From Silene latifolia (Eukaryota > Streptophyta > Magnoliopsida > Caryophyllales > Caryophyllaceae), in contig NC_133526.1 of NCBI RefSeq assembly GCF_048544455.1, positions 10,060,001-10,124,000 on the forward strand: a stretch of 64,000 nucleotides of DNA. Direction: 5' to 3'. A program made the translations under genes and the position numbers. Shown here piece after piece: positions 23,771-35,225 of this stretch. Numbering within the stretch: the first letter of the stretch is position 1; each line of letters opens with the position of its first letter. The notes under the pieces are model-generated. The model saw only the letters and a list, made by a program, of their open reading frames with translations, made no database searches and was not told the DNA's origin.

Positions 23771-24017
23771 TTGAAAATTGGTATTATACCACCATTGAGA
23801 GAGAACTACATAGACATCGCAAAAAAGTTTCTAAACATCTATTTACCGCCTCAGTTTGCCCCATCCATTTGAGGATGGTATGCAATAGACAACGGTTTGC
23901 TGGGTTTGCTCATCATTTATGATTTTATACTTAAATTGAGAAATTAACTACTCTATGGTATGTTTGGGAACATAGATTTGAATTTGAATTCCGGAGTTAC
24001 AGCTAGTCACTGCCTCA

Positions 24018-24135
24018 TGGGTCACGTTGGTCGGGTAAAATCGATCCGAGAGACGGGTAGGTTCCGGGCGGGTCGTGTCGGGCAAAATGCTTGACTACCC
24101 CAGGTAGTATTCGTATAATAAGCCCTATGCTTCAA
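24018..24135. repeat. Dispersed repeat R, copy 2, left part
   Basis: This matches 21575-21687 and 26500-26612. It is cut at 'gcttcaa' by the Helitron at 24136-25964 and resumes at 25965. Confidence 0.75.
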
Positions 24136-25964
24136 TCATCATATATCATCATATCTCATATATATTTCTTTAATACAATAGCCAAATGTGTGATGTGGCA
24201 TCATAGTTTTTCATTTAGAGTTGATGTGGTGGTTAAATAAAGCATAACTAAATAAGGAAGAAACAAAGACTAATTGAAACCTATCTTTAATAAAAAATTA
24301 TTACTAAATATTATATTCAATGATCTTTAATGCGTTATAAATGTCTTTTTTGATATATTAAAATCTATTTTGAAATACATTTTAGTTGAATTTATAAGAC
24401 ATATAAAATACGCCTGCAATTATAATTAAAAGAGGATTAACATGTGATTTTCAAAATATCTTTTACGAAATTATTATTTTCTTTTCCGAAAATTAGCCAA
24501 AAGTATTTTAAAAAATACTAAGTACGTAATTTTTTTTAAATAGACGAAATTTTAGCTAGCCGTAGCCTATTTCGAAAAGATTTCAACTACACTAAAATGT
24601 TACAGTATAAGATATAGTTATTTTATGATCCCTATACCATGTGACGCATATAAATTACATGTGACGAAACACTTTATATTAAAGAAAACATAAATATCTT
24701 ATTGGGTTCTTATATATTTAAGACAGATAAAGTTAATATAATAAAATATTTATAAATAGATAAAGTGAACAATCGGTAAGTTGGGATAAAAGAGATTAAT
24801 TGGTGAATTTGGTAAGCATTCACCAGTAAGTGGATTATACATCCGATATACTACCACCAGTTTATACTTTCTGAGCATTATAATAAAGTTTTTCAGCTTT
24901 GTTTTAAAAATTATTAGTCTTACTATAAAGTTTCTGAGATGAAAACATTAAGCTCAAAAAAATTACAATAAAACTCAAAAACATTACATATAAAACTAAC
25001 ATAAATTTGAGTTTTGAAGGAAAAAAAATTAAAATCTAAATTATAAACTTTATTAAGCTTTGAAAATATATACATATGCTCAAAAACAAATAGAGTTTGA
25101 GGTAATAATCTCAGAAAAAAATAGAAAAATGCTCAAAAACAAGTAAAATCTGAGGTAATACATCCGATGTATGCAGTTAATGTATTATACAACTGGTTGT
25201 ATATACAACTTATTCAATGTAGTTAGCTTTGTTACAAAGTTGCCGAGCTTTATTAACAAAATTATCGAGTTATGGTACAAAGTTATTGAGCTTAACAGAA
25301 TAATTATTAAACTCAATAACTTTGTAAAATAGCTCAATAACTTGTAAAATAGCTCAACAACTTTGTGTAAGAGGTCAATAACTTTGAGGTGGTTGTATAA
25401 TGCTATTATACAACTGGTTGTAGAATAGTATTTGTGCGATGTATGTTCCTTTTTCTCAGCATTCACAATAAAAGAAAAATTTTTAGGTGTACCCAAGATA
25501 TGACATTATCATACACTTTAACCAATAAGAATATTATAATTATAAACATTAACATCGATTGTCTTGATAAATGAGCGGTCTCATTGTTTAGGGCGTACAA
25601 AAACATAGTAGATTTATACACATAAGAAACTTTGTGAATAAAAAATCGAGAATATACATAAGTGACAAGCTTTCTTGATCCCATGATCACTTCACTTATA
25701 CCAGATAATTTTTTTATATATGTCAATAACTCAATTAGAACAAATAAGAAATCATAATAAATGTGTATAAGTTGATCGAGTACATTACAAGTACAACAAT
25801 GAAAAAATATTTAAAGCTTGACATATTGTGAGGGTCACGAACACGCTGAAAAAATAATTTCAATCTCAAAATATTAGTTTTTATGAATATTAATAATGAA
25901 ATAGCAATCTTTTATATTAAATATTTTAATGGAGGCCCATGAATTTTCACGGGTTTAAACCTAG
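24136..25964 (+). mobile_element. Helitron in dispersed repeat R, with two empty sites
   Basis: It begins TCATCATATATC after A24135. It ends with an imperfect hairpin (cccatgaattttcacggg, within 25936-25953) and aaacCTAG at 25961-25964, before T25965. The two other copies of repeat R run straight from 'gcttcaa' into 'tttcccta' or 'ttttccta' (21686 and 26612), so both are empty sites. The interior (about 24788-25440) carries a palindromic family with 'ggattatacatccgat', also seen at 59715. No gene was seen; short open frames here are AT-rich chance frames. Confidence 0.88.
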
Positions 25965-26290
25965 TTTCCCTAATTTCACGAATATAATTCCATGCGAGGA
26001 AAACATTGGATCTCCCGGTGAAGTGTAATGGCAATGTATGTATGTAAATGCCAAACGCATGCCAAATTGCCAAAGTACAATAATTCAATTTTGACACTAG
26101 AAAAAGTGAAATAATTCAATTTTAACCCCAGAAAAAGTACAATAATTCAACAAAGATATCCCCCCGTTTTGCAACATGTGATTTGATTTTTCAGATTTGT
26201 TTTTACTAAATGAATGGCAACTTATATATCTTCATCCACTCATCGAATGCCGCCAACACGACATAGTGGATAATAATGCAGATGGTACGT
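25965..26290. repeat. Dispersed repeat R, copy 2, right part
   Basis: It continues repeat R with 'tttccctaatttcacgaat', then 'gaagtgtaatggcaatg', and ends near 'ccactcatcgaatgcc'. The last part is also found at 58790-58860. Confidence 0.7.
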
Positions 26291-26475
26291 TTAGATGACA
26301 ATTGTGCCCAATATAGGAATTAGAAAATTTTGTACTGTAAATTTGAGGGTTGTTCAATTGCCATCTTTTCATATTAAATAGAAAATTTAAAATTTATTTA
26401 TTTATTCGACGACTTAAATTTGAGGGCTGTTCAATTTCCTTTATAACAAATTCATATATGCCATTAACTTTGCGG

Positions 26476-26880
26476 GTTGGGCTAGTCACTGCGTCATGTG
26501 TCACGTGGGTCGGGTAAAATCGATCCAAGAGACGGGTCGGTTCTGGGCGGATCATGTCGGGCCAAATGTTTGACTACTCCAAGTAGTATTCGTATAATAC
26601 GGCCGGTGCTTCAATTTTCCTAATCTCACGAATATAATTCCATACGAGGAAAACATTGAGTCTCCCGATGAAGTGTAATGGCAATATATGTAAATGCCAA
26701 ATTACCAAAGTACAATAATTCAAGTTTGGCACCAACAAAAAGTACAATAATTCAACAAAGAAGAGATCCCCCAGTTTTGCAACATGTGATTCAAAAAAGT
26801 ACAATAATTCACATTTGTTTTTATTTTACTAACTGAATGACCAACTAGTCTATATTCATTCACTCATCGAATGACAACAC
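26476..26880. repeat. Dispersed repeat R, copy 3
   Basis: This is the most complete uninterrupted copy, from 'ctagtcactgcgtcatg' to 'cactcatcgaatgac'. It serves as an empty site for the Helitron in copy 2. Confidence 0.7.
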
Positions 26881-26958
26881 GACTAGTAGATTTTTTTTTA
26901 ATCATAAAAAAAAAAAAAACGACTAGTGGATATTAATGCAAATGGTACTTGCATAAAT

Positions 26959-27136
26959 TCTCACTTTAGACGGACATTATCCATCTACAGATAGATCTTG
27001 TCCCTCTTACAAAATGAGAGTAGATAGTGCAAGTTTTTGAAAAATGGATATCTCCACTTGTCCTCTCATTTGCATTTTGTGAGAGGATCATTAACATCTA
27101 CAGCTTTAGATGGATAGTGTCCGTCTATAATGAGAC
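26959..27136. mobile_element. Small MITE with inverted ends
   Basis: The left end tctcactttagacggacatt and the reverse complement of the right end, gtctcattatagacggacac, form an inverted repeat of about 30 bases around a 178-bp element. Its superfamily was not determined. A hAT MITE lies just downstream. Confidence 0.65.
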
Positions 27137-27146
27137 GGATTGCTTG

Positions 27147-27601
27147 GTCACATGTAGACTTGGCAAATCGGGTCAACGGGTCGGGTTTGGGTCCGGCCAA
27201 TTGGGTCGGGTCATTTTGAGTTTCTAAAATATTCAGGTTAGTTCGGGTCGGGTCGGGTCATTTCGGGTTTACAAGTCTATTTCGGGTTTGTTGGTCGGGT
27301 TGTTTCGGGTCAAGCGGATCGGGTCATTTTCGAGCCAATGATTAAGAAGGAAAAAGGCATTTCAAGTCTTTTGGGGTCAGTTAAAGTTATGTTTTGTCGG
27401 GTCATTTTCGAGTTGGGTAGTTTCGGGTCGAGTCATTTCGAGTCGGGTTAGTACGGGTCTACGAAAGTTCGGGTCATTTTCGGGTCGAGGTGGGTTAATT
27501 TGGGTTTCGGGTGCGGCAATTCGGGTCTATTTCGGATCTCGGGTTATCCTTTTCGAGTCGGGCAATCGGGTCGGGTTGATTTTGCCAGGTCTAGTCACAT
27601 A
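27147..27601. mobile_element. hAT MITE with (gggtcgggtc)-type repeats and 8-bp duplication
   Basis: The flanks gtcacatg (27147-27154) and gtcacata (27594-27601) match at 7 of 8 bases. The ends are tagacttggcaaatc and, reversed, tagacctggcaaaatc. The body is a degenerate array of gggtcgggtcatttc phrases. An 8-bp duplication with TAG...ggcaa ends fits the hAT superfamily. Confidence 0.82.
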
Positions 27602-27944
27602 CTCACATGGAGGTTTTGTTTAGCTCACAATTGCCAAATATACGTAGGAACTAAATTACTTTCCAAAATGGAATTAAATTAGGAATTCAAGACACAATTA
27701 CGCGTAAATTAATATCATTAATGCTTGATTTAAGGTTTTCATTCCTTTTTTGGCACCTTAAATACAACCCTAACAACCCTTAGGGTTGTATTTATCATTT
27801 TTCTTTTATTTTATATTAAATGAAAAATTCTAAAATTAATTAATTTATCATTAATATATTTTTCTATGACATATCCTAAAAGTACTATGAAATAAATTTT
27901 AAGACAAATTCAATACTCCCGCTATTAATATTTTACTCTTATTA

Positions 27945-28110
27945 ATGAAACAATAGTAATAACATTTCACTACTTGCCCGTAATCATTGTTACTTTCACT
28001 ACTCCCGCCGTAATTATTGTTACTTCCACTATTGCCGCATTAATATTGATTATCTCACTACTCCCGTTATTGTTTCTACCACTTTCACTAATCTCGCTGA
28101 TAATATTGTT
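27945..28110. repeat. Imperfect minisatellite in RIP-2 flank
   Basis: Units of roughly 28-32 bases with 'cactactcccg' and 'attattgttac' are repeated about five times with drift. Confidence 0.5.
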
Positions 28111-29464
28111 ACTTTTACTATTTAAATAAGTGATTACTATCATATAACTATATCCAATGTTACTACAATTCTTTTCTTTACTGACGAAATTACTTTTATT
28201 ACTTAGGCATGCAATTTTAAGAGGATTATATATTTATATAAATATATTACATATATACATTAAATCAACTCGAAAGAATTATGCAATATTATATAGGGTT
28301 ATTTCATAACAATAATCTATCCTATTGGTGGTCTGCAATAATCACTCCATCCTATCAATAATCTCAATTAAATTCAACCTAAACAACATACCTTCTAATA
28401 ACGAACCAGCTTATATTAATTATTATGGAATCTAACTTGAATTATTTATAACCTACTTTTTTGTATGTTAAATAATTAATATCTCTATATATCTAATAAA
28501 CTACAAAGTTTAATAAAATTGCATATATTTTAAATTTAATATATAATTTTATGATGATAATAATTAATACCATAAGTGTGCATATTTATACTAATTAATT
28601 ATTTTATTTTAAGGAAATTGACCATGTTTTTGTGTCTTATAAATGTTTAGGAAAATTACCAAACTTCTAAATAATTTAATTTTAACCCAGACTATATAAT
28701 ATTTGCATTGAGATCCCTTAATCGGGTCCATCACACGTTGCTAGTGATTTAAAACTATATAGTATAATTAATTTGTATAACTTTCTTTAATTACATTGAA
28801 GTCCCTTGGTTTCTGGATTTAATATATAGTATTAATTTGCTCAAAATAAGCTTATTAGACCAAAATTTAAAATACGTTTTTTAGTTATTACAGTATTTTT
28901 TCTTACAAAACTTTCCATTTACTTAGCCATTCATTAAAAAAAGCTCAAAAAACCCTATCCTCCCAATTTCAAATTACTCTATAGAAACTTTTCAAATCAA
29001 TCCAAGTTCGTCGATTTGGATGCATAAAATGTAGTAATTGATTCATCAAATTATATGAATTATTGAACCTAATATCGTGGCTAGACGGTAATTATGGTAG
29101 GGAAAGCAACACAATTTTGCAGTACAATGATTGATTGATATGTATTCAAACATAATTGCTGTTCTTTTTTCGTAATTTTTCCAATTTTCTTGTCAAAATT
29201 CTTCTTCCACTACATTTTATTTCACGTTTATTTTTCTGGAAAACTATATGTGCAGTACAATTTGGCATAATATTAAGAAGAAAAGAGAGGGAAGAGGAGA
29301 GTACGGGAAATGGCGAGGGCAATTTGGTAAATAGTGTATTATAACGAGTAAAATACGTATTGCGAAAATAAACATCTCTATGTTTTTTTTAAGTATTTGG
29401 CAAGTAGCTTATTTAACCAAATAAGATGAAATGCTACCTAGAGTAGCATTTGATAAACACTTCC

Positions 29465-30480
29465 AAAACTATACAACTGGATGTACAATGAGCATTGTAC
29501 ATCCAAGGTTATTTTAGTCTTTTTTCAGATTTTTACAAAAAAAATAAAATAACGTAATCCAATTTTGAATTCAATCCTCCTTTCTCTGACTGCTTCTATA
29601 TTTTTCTAACTCCTCTCCATCTTCATCCATCATTCAGGTAATGAATCATATTCTCCATTAAATTATTATAATTAATTGAATATATGGAACAAATCATATG
29701 ACGTGACTCGTGAGGAAAAAAAAAATTATCCAAAATTTTTAATGCATGAAAATAGTTGAAGCTCGTATTCTTTTTACATTAGCCCATATTTTTATCTTTA
29801 TAGCTCATATTCTTATGTGTTCGTATTTTAAAACTCTTGATCCTTTTAAGCTCGTATTCTTTTTAAATTAGCTCGTATTCTTATATTAATAGCTCATATT
29901 CTTATGCGCTCGTATTTTTAAGCTCGTAATCCTTCAAACTCGTATTCTTTTTACATTAGCTCGTATTATTATCTTAATAGCTCGTATTCTCATGTGCTTG
30001 TATTTTTAAGTTCGTGATTCTTTTAAGCTCGTAATCTTTTTACATTAGCTCATATTTTTATCTTAATAGCTCGTATTATTATGTACTCGAATTTTTGAAC
30101 TTGTATTCTTCTAATAATAGTTCGTATATGATTGATGTAGAAATTTACCTCAAAGTATTATTAGATCCATTTTTCCTTCTTGATGATGATGTAAATTGCT
30201 TCTCGTTCACCAAAATATTATTAGATGTGTTTTTCCTCCTTGATTATGATGTCAATTGATTTCTTTTCACCATATTAGAATCAGAATTACGGATCATTTA
30301 AGAGAAATTTAGAGAAGAGAAAGAGGGGTAGGGTTTGTCGACTGGAGAGAAATCAGAATTAGGGGGAAAAAGAGATGTGTAGAATTTTTTTTTTTTTGGC
30401 TTAAATAGTTTAATATGTGTAATATATGGGCCTGTTGTATAATGCTAGTGTACAACAGGTTGTAAGATCCTATTTGTGTT
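29465..30480. mobile_element. Non-autonomous element with 'tatacaac' ends and internal minisatellite
   Basis: The left end 'tatacaactggatgtacaat' and the right end ('tgtacaacaggttgta' region) are imperfect inverted copies. Related ends occur near 17826-18055 and 25180-25420. Inside, about 29757-30130, a short unit 'agctcgtattctt' with AT-rich spacers repeats more than ten times. The stretch at 29570-29650 is pyrimidine-rich with 'cattcaggtaatg', which resembles a leader and donor site. No gene was seen. Confidence 0.5.
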
Positions 30481-30701
30481 TGATAAATCACAAATTCTGT
30501 AGCTGATTTGATTTGATTTTCCTATTTTACCCCTTAAATCTATATCTATACTATTCAATAATTATCATATTATTTTACGCCATTCCACTAAAATCAGCTA
30601 TTTTTTCAGTTAGTTTGACAAACATCTTTTCAGATTTCAGTTACTTTTTCAGTTTTCAACTACCTTTTCATCTAATTTGTTAGGGGATGGAGACTGACCT
30701 G

Positions 30702-31238
30702 GTCACCTGGCAATACGGCCCAGACCCGAATGACCCGACGCGAAAAGTCTGGCCCGAAACCCGAATTTGTTTTACCCGAGTATGACCTGAAACTCGAATT
30801 GACCCGATCCGAACTTTGATTGACCCAATGTTGACCCGACCCAAAAAACCATACCATAATTGACCCGATCCAAAATGATTCGAAGTGACCCAAAATGAAT
30901 GGAATCGACAAGTACTAACTACTAAGTCATAATTGATATTATACATATCAAAATATAATTTCATTAGTTACAATCGTCCGTAATAAATAGTTAAATTTAT
31001 ATAATAATATTTCTTAATCAAAATAGTACTAACCAAACTGCTTTACACATTAACTTGAAAGCGACTAGACCCAAAACGACCCATACCCGAAAGTGACCCG
31101 ACTTGAAATGATCCGATAACAGCTCATCCGAAATTGACCCGAAACCCAAAATGACCCGACCCAATCGAAAATACGCGTCAGACCTAAATAACTCGACCCA
31201 AATTAACTCGAACCGATTTACCCAAATTGCCACCTCTA
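30702..31238. mobile_element. hAT-like MITE upstream of RIP locus 2
   Basis: This is the same element as at 4099-4613, with the right end tagaggtggcaat read inward, and its end lies 36 bp before the RIP2 TATA box. It was therefore present before the duplication. A few extra bases ('ggtcacct') are duplicated at the left end. Confidence 0.6.
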
Positions 31239-31273
31239 AATTATTGGAGACTCCTCCAGTAATCCAGTCCTCC

Positions 31274-31281
31274 TATTTAAA
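31274..31281 (+). promoter_or_regulatory. TATA box of RIP gene 2
   Basis: TATTTAAA sits in the same context as in locus 1 (4655). The leader exon ends at 31348 and the leader intron runs 31349-31850. Confidence 0.75.
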
Positions 31282-31504
31282 GGCCTGGAGCTTCATGACT
31301 TTGCTATGCAGAAAATCAAACATACAACAAGCTGAGCTACTGCAATAGGTAAGCCTAAAGGCTAAAGCCCACTTTCCGTCATCGACTATACTCCTATATA
31401 GTTTACGTATCACTTTGAATCCCAACTACATACTCGATCTATTTGTTTCATTGATTGATAACTTAAAGAGTTTACGGTAAACTCGCAACTTTTTGACTAC
31501 ATAC

Positions 31505-31686
31505 TCTCTGTTAATTCAAAAGTTTTTTTTTTTTTTTTGGCAGCTGAAAAGAAAGGTTCCTAAAGTAAACTCATAGCCTTTTTCGCCAAGGCATGAGCTT
31601 TGGAGTTACAGTCTCTGCGAACATAACTAAAACACAAACAATGAAAAACAGATGAAATAAGAGAAATGTCTCTGTTAATTCAAAAG
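31505..31686 (-). mobile_element. 5'-truncated LINE in the leader intron of RIP gene 2
   Basis: The 18-base direct repeat tctctgttaattcaaaag lies at 31505-31522 and 31669-31686. The insert begins with a T run (31523-31538), the poly(A) tail of a minus-strand LINE. Read on the minus strand it encodes the end of an RNase H domain with RRDCNSKAHALAKKA followed by a stop. Only about 145 bp remain. It lengthens intron 1 from 291 bases in locus 1 to 502 bases here. The splice sites are untouched. Confidence 0.9.
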
Positions 31687-31881
31687 TTGGTCGTTTAAAA
31701 CTTATGTAACTATTTACTCTCTATTAATTCAACAGTTGGTTTTCCGAGTGGTTCATGAATATAATTAAGCATGATTGTTTTGACTTGCTAGTTTTACTCT
31801 AAGTAATTCGTTGGATAAGGAGGTTTAATTTATTTCCAATGTTTTCGCAGCGAATTGGTCACAAACTCATAACAAGTCATA

Positions 31882-33043
31882 ATGAGGCTGGAGGTCGTTT
31901 TAAGGGTGGCAGCAGCAATAACATTAACATGCATGTTCCTTGTTATTGTCCCGGCAACGTGCCAAGATGTATCGTTTAATCTAAGGCGAGATGGTTACGC
32001 TAAATTTGTAGAGGAGGTCCGAAAACAAGTCAATAGTTCCGGATTGCAATACCATGGCATAGATATGATTAACCCACCCAATCAACGTAACCTTTATCTT
32101 TACGTCAATTTAAATGCTCGGTAAGTCTTGTGTACATACGGACCATTACTGAAGTACTGACGGATTTTCCGTTAGGACCGTATTTTTAGTTACAAACGTA
32201 GCGGCGCACGATACCAACGGATTTTCCGTCAGGAATGCCAATTACTGACGGAAAAAGGGCATTACTAACGGAATTTTCCGTCAGTTTCCCGCGTTTTCCT
32301 AGACGAGTCTTAACAAAAGTCATTTCCTGAATTGTGTGCAATGCAGACTCACCAACAACCAGGCCTTCACAATGGGTCTCCAACTCCGAAGAAGCGACTT
32401 ATATGTCCTGGCATACCGTGACCAAGTGGACGGAAGAACAAATCGAGCATTTTACTTCCGAGGTGAAATTCCTGAGAGAGATGTTTTCCCTAGAATCGCC
32501 AATTTGCAACGCTTACCAATGAGAGTTCAATTTGATTATGTAAGCCTTGAATCAGCAGCGGGTCAACTCATAAATAGCTTGCAATTTGGGGTAGCAAGTT
32601 TAGAGAGTGAAATGAGGAATATGTATGGCAGGAAAGACGTATCGTCAACAAACCCGTTTAGGAGGGACCAGGCTAGGTTCCTCCTGATTACTATTCACAT
32701 GGTTGCTGAAGCAGCGCGATTTATATACATAGAGAAAAAGGGGGATTTCAGTTTGCGTAGTGATTATCAGGTGAAAAGCATGGTAAACAATTGGGGTACA
32801 CTTTCAGTGCAGATTGCAACTTCTGGGCCTAGTGGCGTGTTTCGGAATCCTGTTACTTTACAGGTCACTTCTAATCGTTATTGGACAATTACCAATGTTA
32901 ATCAAATTAAGCCTGATATGGGTCTTCTTAAGTACGAGCGAGTACTGTCTGATAATCTTAATGATAATGTTGATGATGATGATGATAAGCTGCCTCGTAG
33001 CAGCTTGGAGGATGCTCAGATTGGCCGTGCTATTGCTTACTAG
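31882..33043 (+). CDS. Type 1 ribosome-inactivating protein, RIP gene 2
   Basis: This is the paralogue of the gene at 5052, with the same predicted role as a secreted rRNA N-glycosylase. Coding exons are 31882-32120 and 32347-33043, with the intron at the same codon phase as in gene 1; the product is 311 residues. A signal peptide covers about residues 1-27. Predicted active-site residues are Tyr99, Glu201 and Arg204 in EAARF, and Trp229. The main difference from gene 1 is an acidic insertion near residues 280-300 that includes a run of five Asp followed by Lys, just before the shared LEDAQIGRA tail. It makes the C-terminal region 18 residues longer overall with small changes elsewhere. The frame is intact and AATAAA lies at 33061-33066. 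Nothing suggests a pseudogene; whether the acidic tail is removed on maturation is unknown. Confidence 0.88.
32121..32346 (+). other. Intron 2 of RIP gene 2, enlarged by palindromic repeats
   Basis: The donor is GTAAGT and the acceptor is at gcaatgcag. It is 226 bases against 88 in gene 1. The extra DNA, from about 32149, holds repeated direct and inverted copies of 'ctgacggattttccgt' and 'gacggaaaa'. This resembles the subterminal repeats of CACTA-type transposons, though no CACTA ends or 3-bp duplication are visible. Confidence 0.65.
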
Positions 33044-33160
33044 TACTCTCTGTATCTCTGAATAAATGAATGTAAGTCTAGTTGATAATAATGTGGTATG
33101 TAGATTACTCTACGACTGCGTAATAATGTCTGTGGATGTATGAAGCTATGTAATGTCAAA

Positions 33161-34259
33161 TAAGGGGGTGTTTGGTTCATGTAGTGGTATGGGTTTGGAA
33201 TGAGGAATCATTCTAAGGTGGTATGGGTTTGGAACTTGATTCCTCATACCATGTGTTTGGTTCATTCTTTGGAATCAATTTCATTCCCATACCTTGTGTT
33301 TGGTTAAAAAACATACTGGTATGGGTATCAAATTAAATGACTTATGATATTAGTAAAATAAACTCATAATATTGAAAGGGTAAAACAAAAAATGTAACTT
33401 TTACAAACCAAGTACTAAAAAAGACATTATTTCACTAAAGTAAGATTCAAATTCTCAAACTTCCACAATAGAAATGACAATCAAAGTGAACGATAATTAT
33501 TATGAAGCATTATTGTTCAATGTTTATTACCCAAACAAGCTATTATAGTTCTAATTGCATGATAATTTATAATCTTAAGAAAATCTGACGAACCAATTAT
33601 CTGTGACGGTTTAACATGTCAAGCACTACTTCTTTCTTCCAATCATCATTGGAACTTGAAAAAAAAAATACATCCATTTGACTTGTGTTTGATGCAAACA
33701 AGCTAGCAGCTCGAATAGCCTCAACTTGACTAATACCGGGCAAAGTAGCATATTATTTTATCCAAAAAGCAATATGAAAAGCATGGCATATTATCCAAAA
33801 AGCAATATGAAGAACATAGCAACAATTAGACGATACTCACAAATCGAAATTTCGACACTAGGATAATGATGATTATCCAAAAAGCAATAGGAAGAATATA
33901 GCATATTATCATTTTATAATAATTAAAATTTTAAAAAAGCAAAATTACCTTGATTAATGGTGAACAAGGGTTGAAAAATGGGCAAGCAAAAGTGACAGCA
34001 GAGAAGCAAAGTGACGGTAGTAGGTTTCTATATTGTTTCAATTCTTTTTTTTTCTTCCTTTTTTTTTTTTTTTTTTTGATTCCTAAGGGTTTGGAATGAG
34101 TGATACCCACCTCCCCCTTGGGTTTCCAAAACCCATACCTCATGGGTTTGAGGTATGGGTATCAAAATACAAAAATTACCAACCAAACACAAGGTATGGG
34201 TATGAGTCATTCCAAATCCATACCTCATACCATAATTGCTTGAACCAAACACCCCCTAA
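33161..34259. mobile_element. PIF/Harbinger (Tourist-like) MITE, 1.09 kb
   Basis: The element 33164-34256 has perfect terminal inverted repeats starting gggggtgtttggttca and is flanked by the 3-bp duplication TAA (33161-33163 and 34257-34259). The homologous sequence after RIP gene 1 (6105-6120) is uninterrupted and shows a single TAA, so it is the empty site. Subterminal phrases such as 'ggtatgggtttggaa' and 'attcctcatacc' repeat near both ends. No transposase is encoded. Confidence 0.93.
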
Positions 34260-34340
34260 GAGTATTCGAGTTGATACGGTTGTGTTACAAGGAAAATTGT
34301 CAGCAAAAAACCAATAACAGTATCTCAACCAGAGCTCGAC

Positions 34341-34853
34341 TATCATATCAAGTTTTGTATTACACCTTTGGCACTAGTGGCTCACCAGTACAACGACTTG
34401 GATCAAAATTGCACAACCTTAAAATAACTTGAATTTACTAGTCACCGATAGTCGTCTAGGAGAAGAGTGACTTGAACTCGACCTAGTTTCAGTGTAGACT
34501 TGGGTTCATTTTGGGTAATAAGTTTGAAACTAACCCCATTTGTGAATATCACTTGTTTTGAGTTTCATTTTAGAAAAAAAAAATCCTATTATTCCCTAAT
34601 TTCAAAAATATGATTCAATGAGGAAAACGTTAGATGTTCCAGTGAATTTTGATGACAATTATGAAGTCTCTGCCAAGTAGGCACTTGAAATAGGTAACCA
34701 AGGTAAGTGGGCATCTGATACAAAAACTTAATTTATGATTAATTTTCACTACTAACTTTTATTTTCTTAATCTTTGTGTATAAATTATAAAATACGAATA
34801 ATAGTTACTAGATGATCGGGGCGCAGCGTGTGATATTTTCTAACCAATATTTA
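34341..34853. other. Intergenic DNA, no gene seen
   Basis: AT-rich sequence with no supported frame. A minus-strand Helitron-like 3' end (CTAG at 34808-34811 followed by a GC-rich hairpin) may be present, but its other end was not found. Confidence 0.5.
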
Positions 34854-34855
34854 TA

Positions 34856-35080
34856 CTCCATTAGTCCCGGTCAATTGTTATCTATTTCGGTTTTGGGTGT
34901 ATAACTCATTTGTTATCTATTTATACTTTTGCTAAATTTAGGCAAGTGGACAAGGGGGTATGTGATATGGGAAGTGGACATGTGAGATAACTCTTTTATT
35001 TACCATTATTTTTCTCTTTTTTTTCTCATTTTCTTGGTCTTTGTGCTGAAATGGATAGATAACAAATGACCGAAACGGAG
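34856..35080. mobile_element. Stowaway-like MITE
   Basis: The left end ctccattagtcccggtcaat and the reverse complement of the right end, ctccgtttcggtcatttg, share the block 'ggtcaNttgttatctat'. TA precedes the left end; the right flank is at rather than TA. It is related to the truncated copy at 23605-23770. Confidence 0.6.
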
Positions 35081-35225
35081 ATAATACCCTTTCCTTTTTT
35101 GATAAAGTTTTATACTTATTTTAATCATCTCACCCCACAACAATACCCCATAATACCATACTTTATCTTATTTTAATCACATAATCCCACAACAATCTTT
35201 ATTTTAATCACCTCACTCCATAATA

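Larger units (their letters stand above)
27674..34340 (+). repeat. Segmental duplicate carrying RIP locus 2
   Basis: Sequence from 27674 matches 3167 onward: the AT-rich leader, the 'gcttattagaccaaaa' block at 3460 and 28850, the hAT-like MITE, promoter, leader intron, coding exons and 3' flank to about 6200. Insertions particular to this copy include the LINE fragment at 31523, CACTA-like repeats in intron 2 and a Harbinger-type MITE at 33164. DNA at about 28946-30540 has no counterpart in copy 1. Confidence 0.8.

Noticed and set aside
34808-34840. Minus-strand Helitron 3' end
   Set aside because: CTAG and a GC-rich imperfect hairpin are present, but no matching 5' end or empty site was found, so it is not listed as an element.
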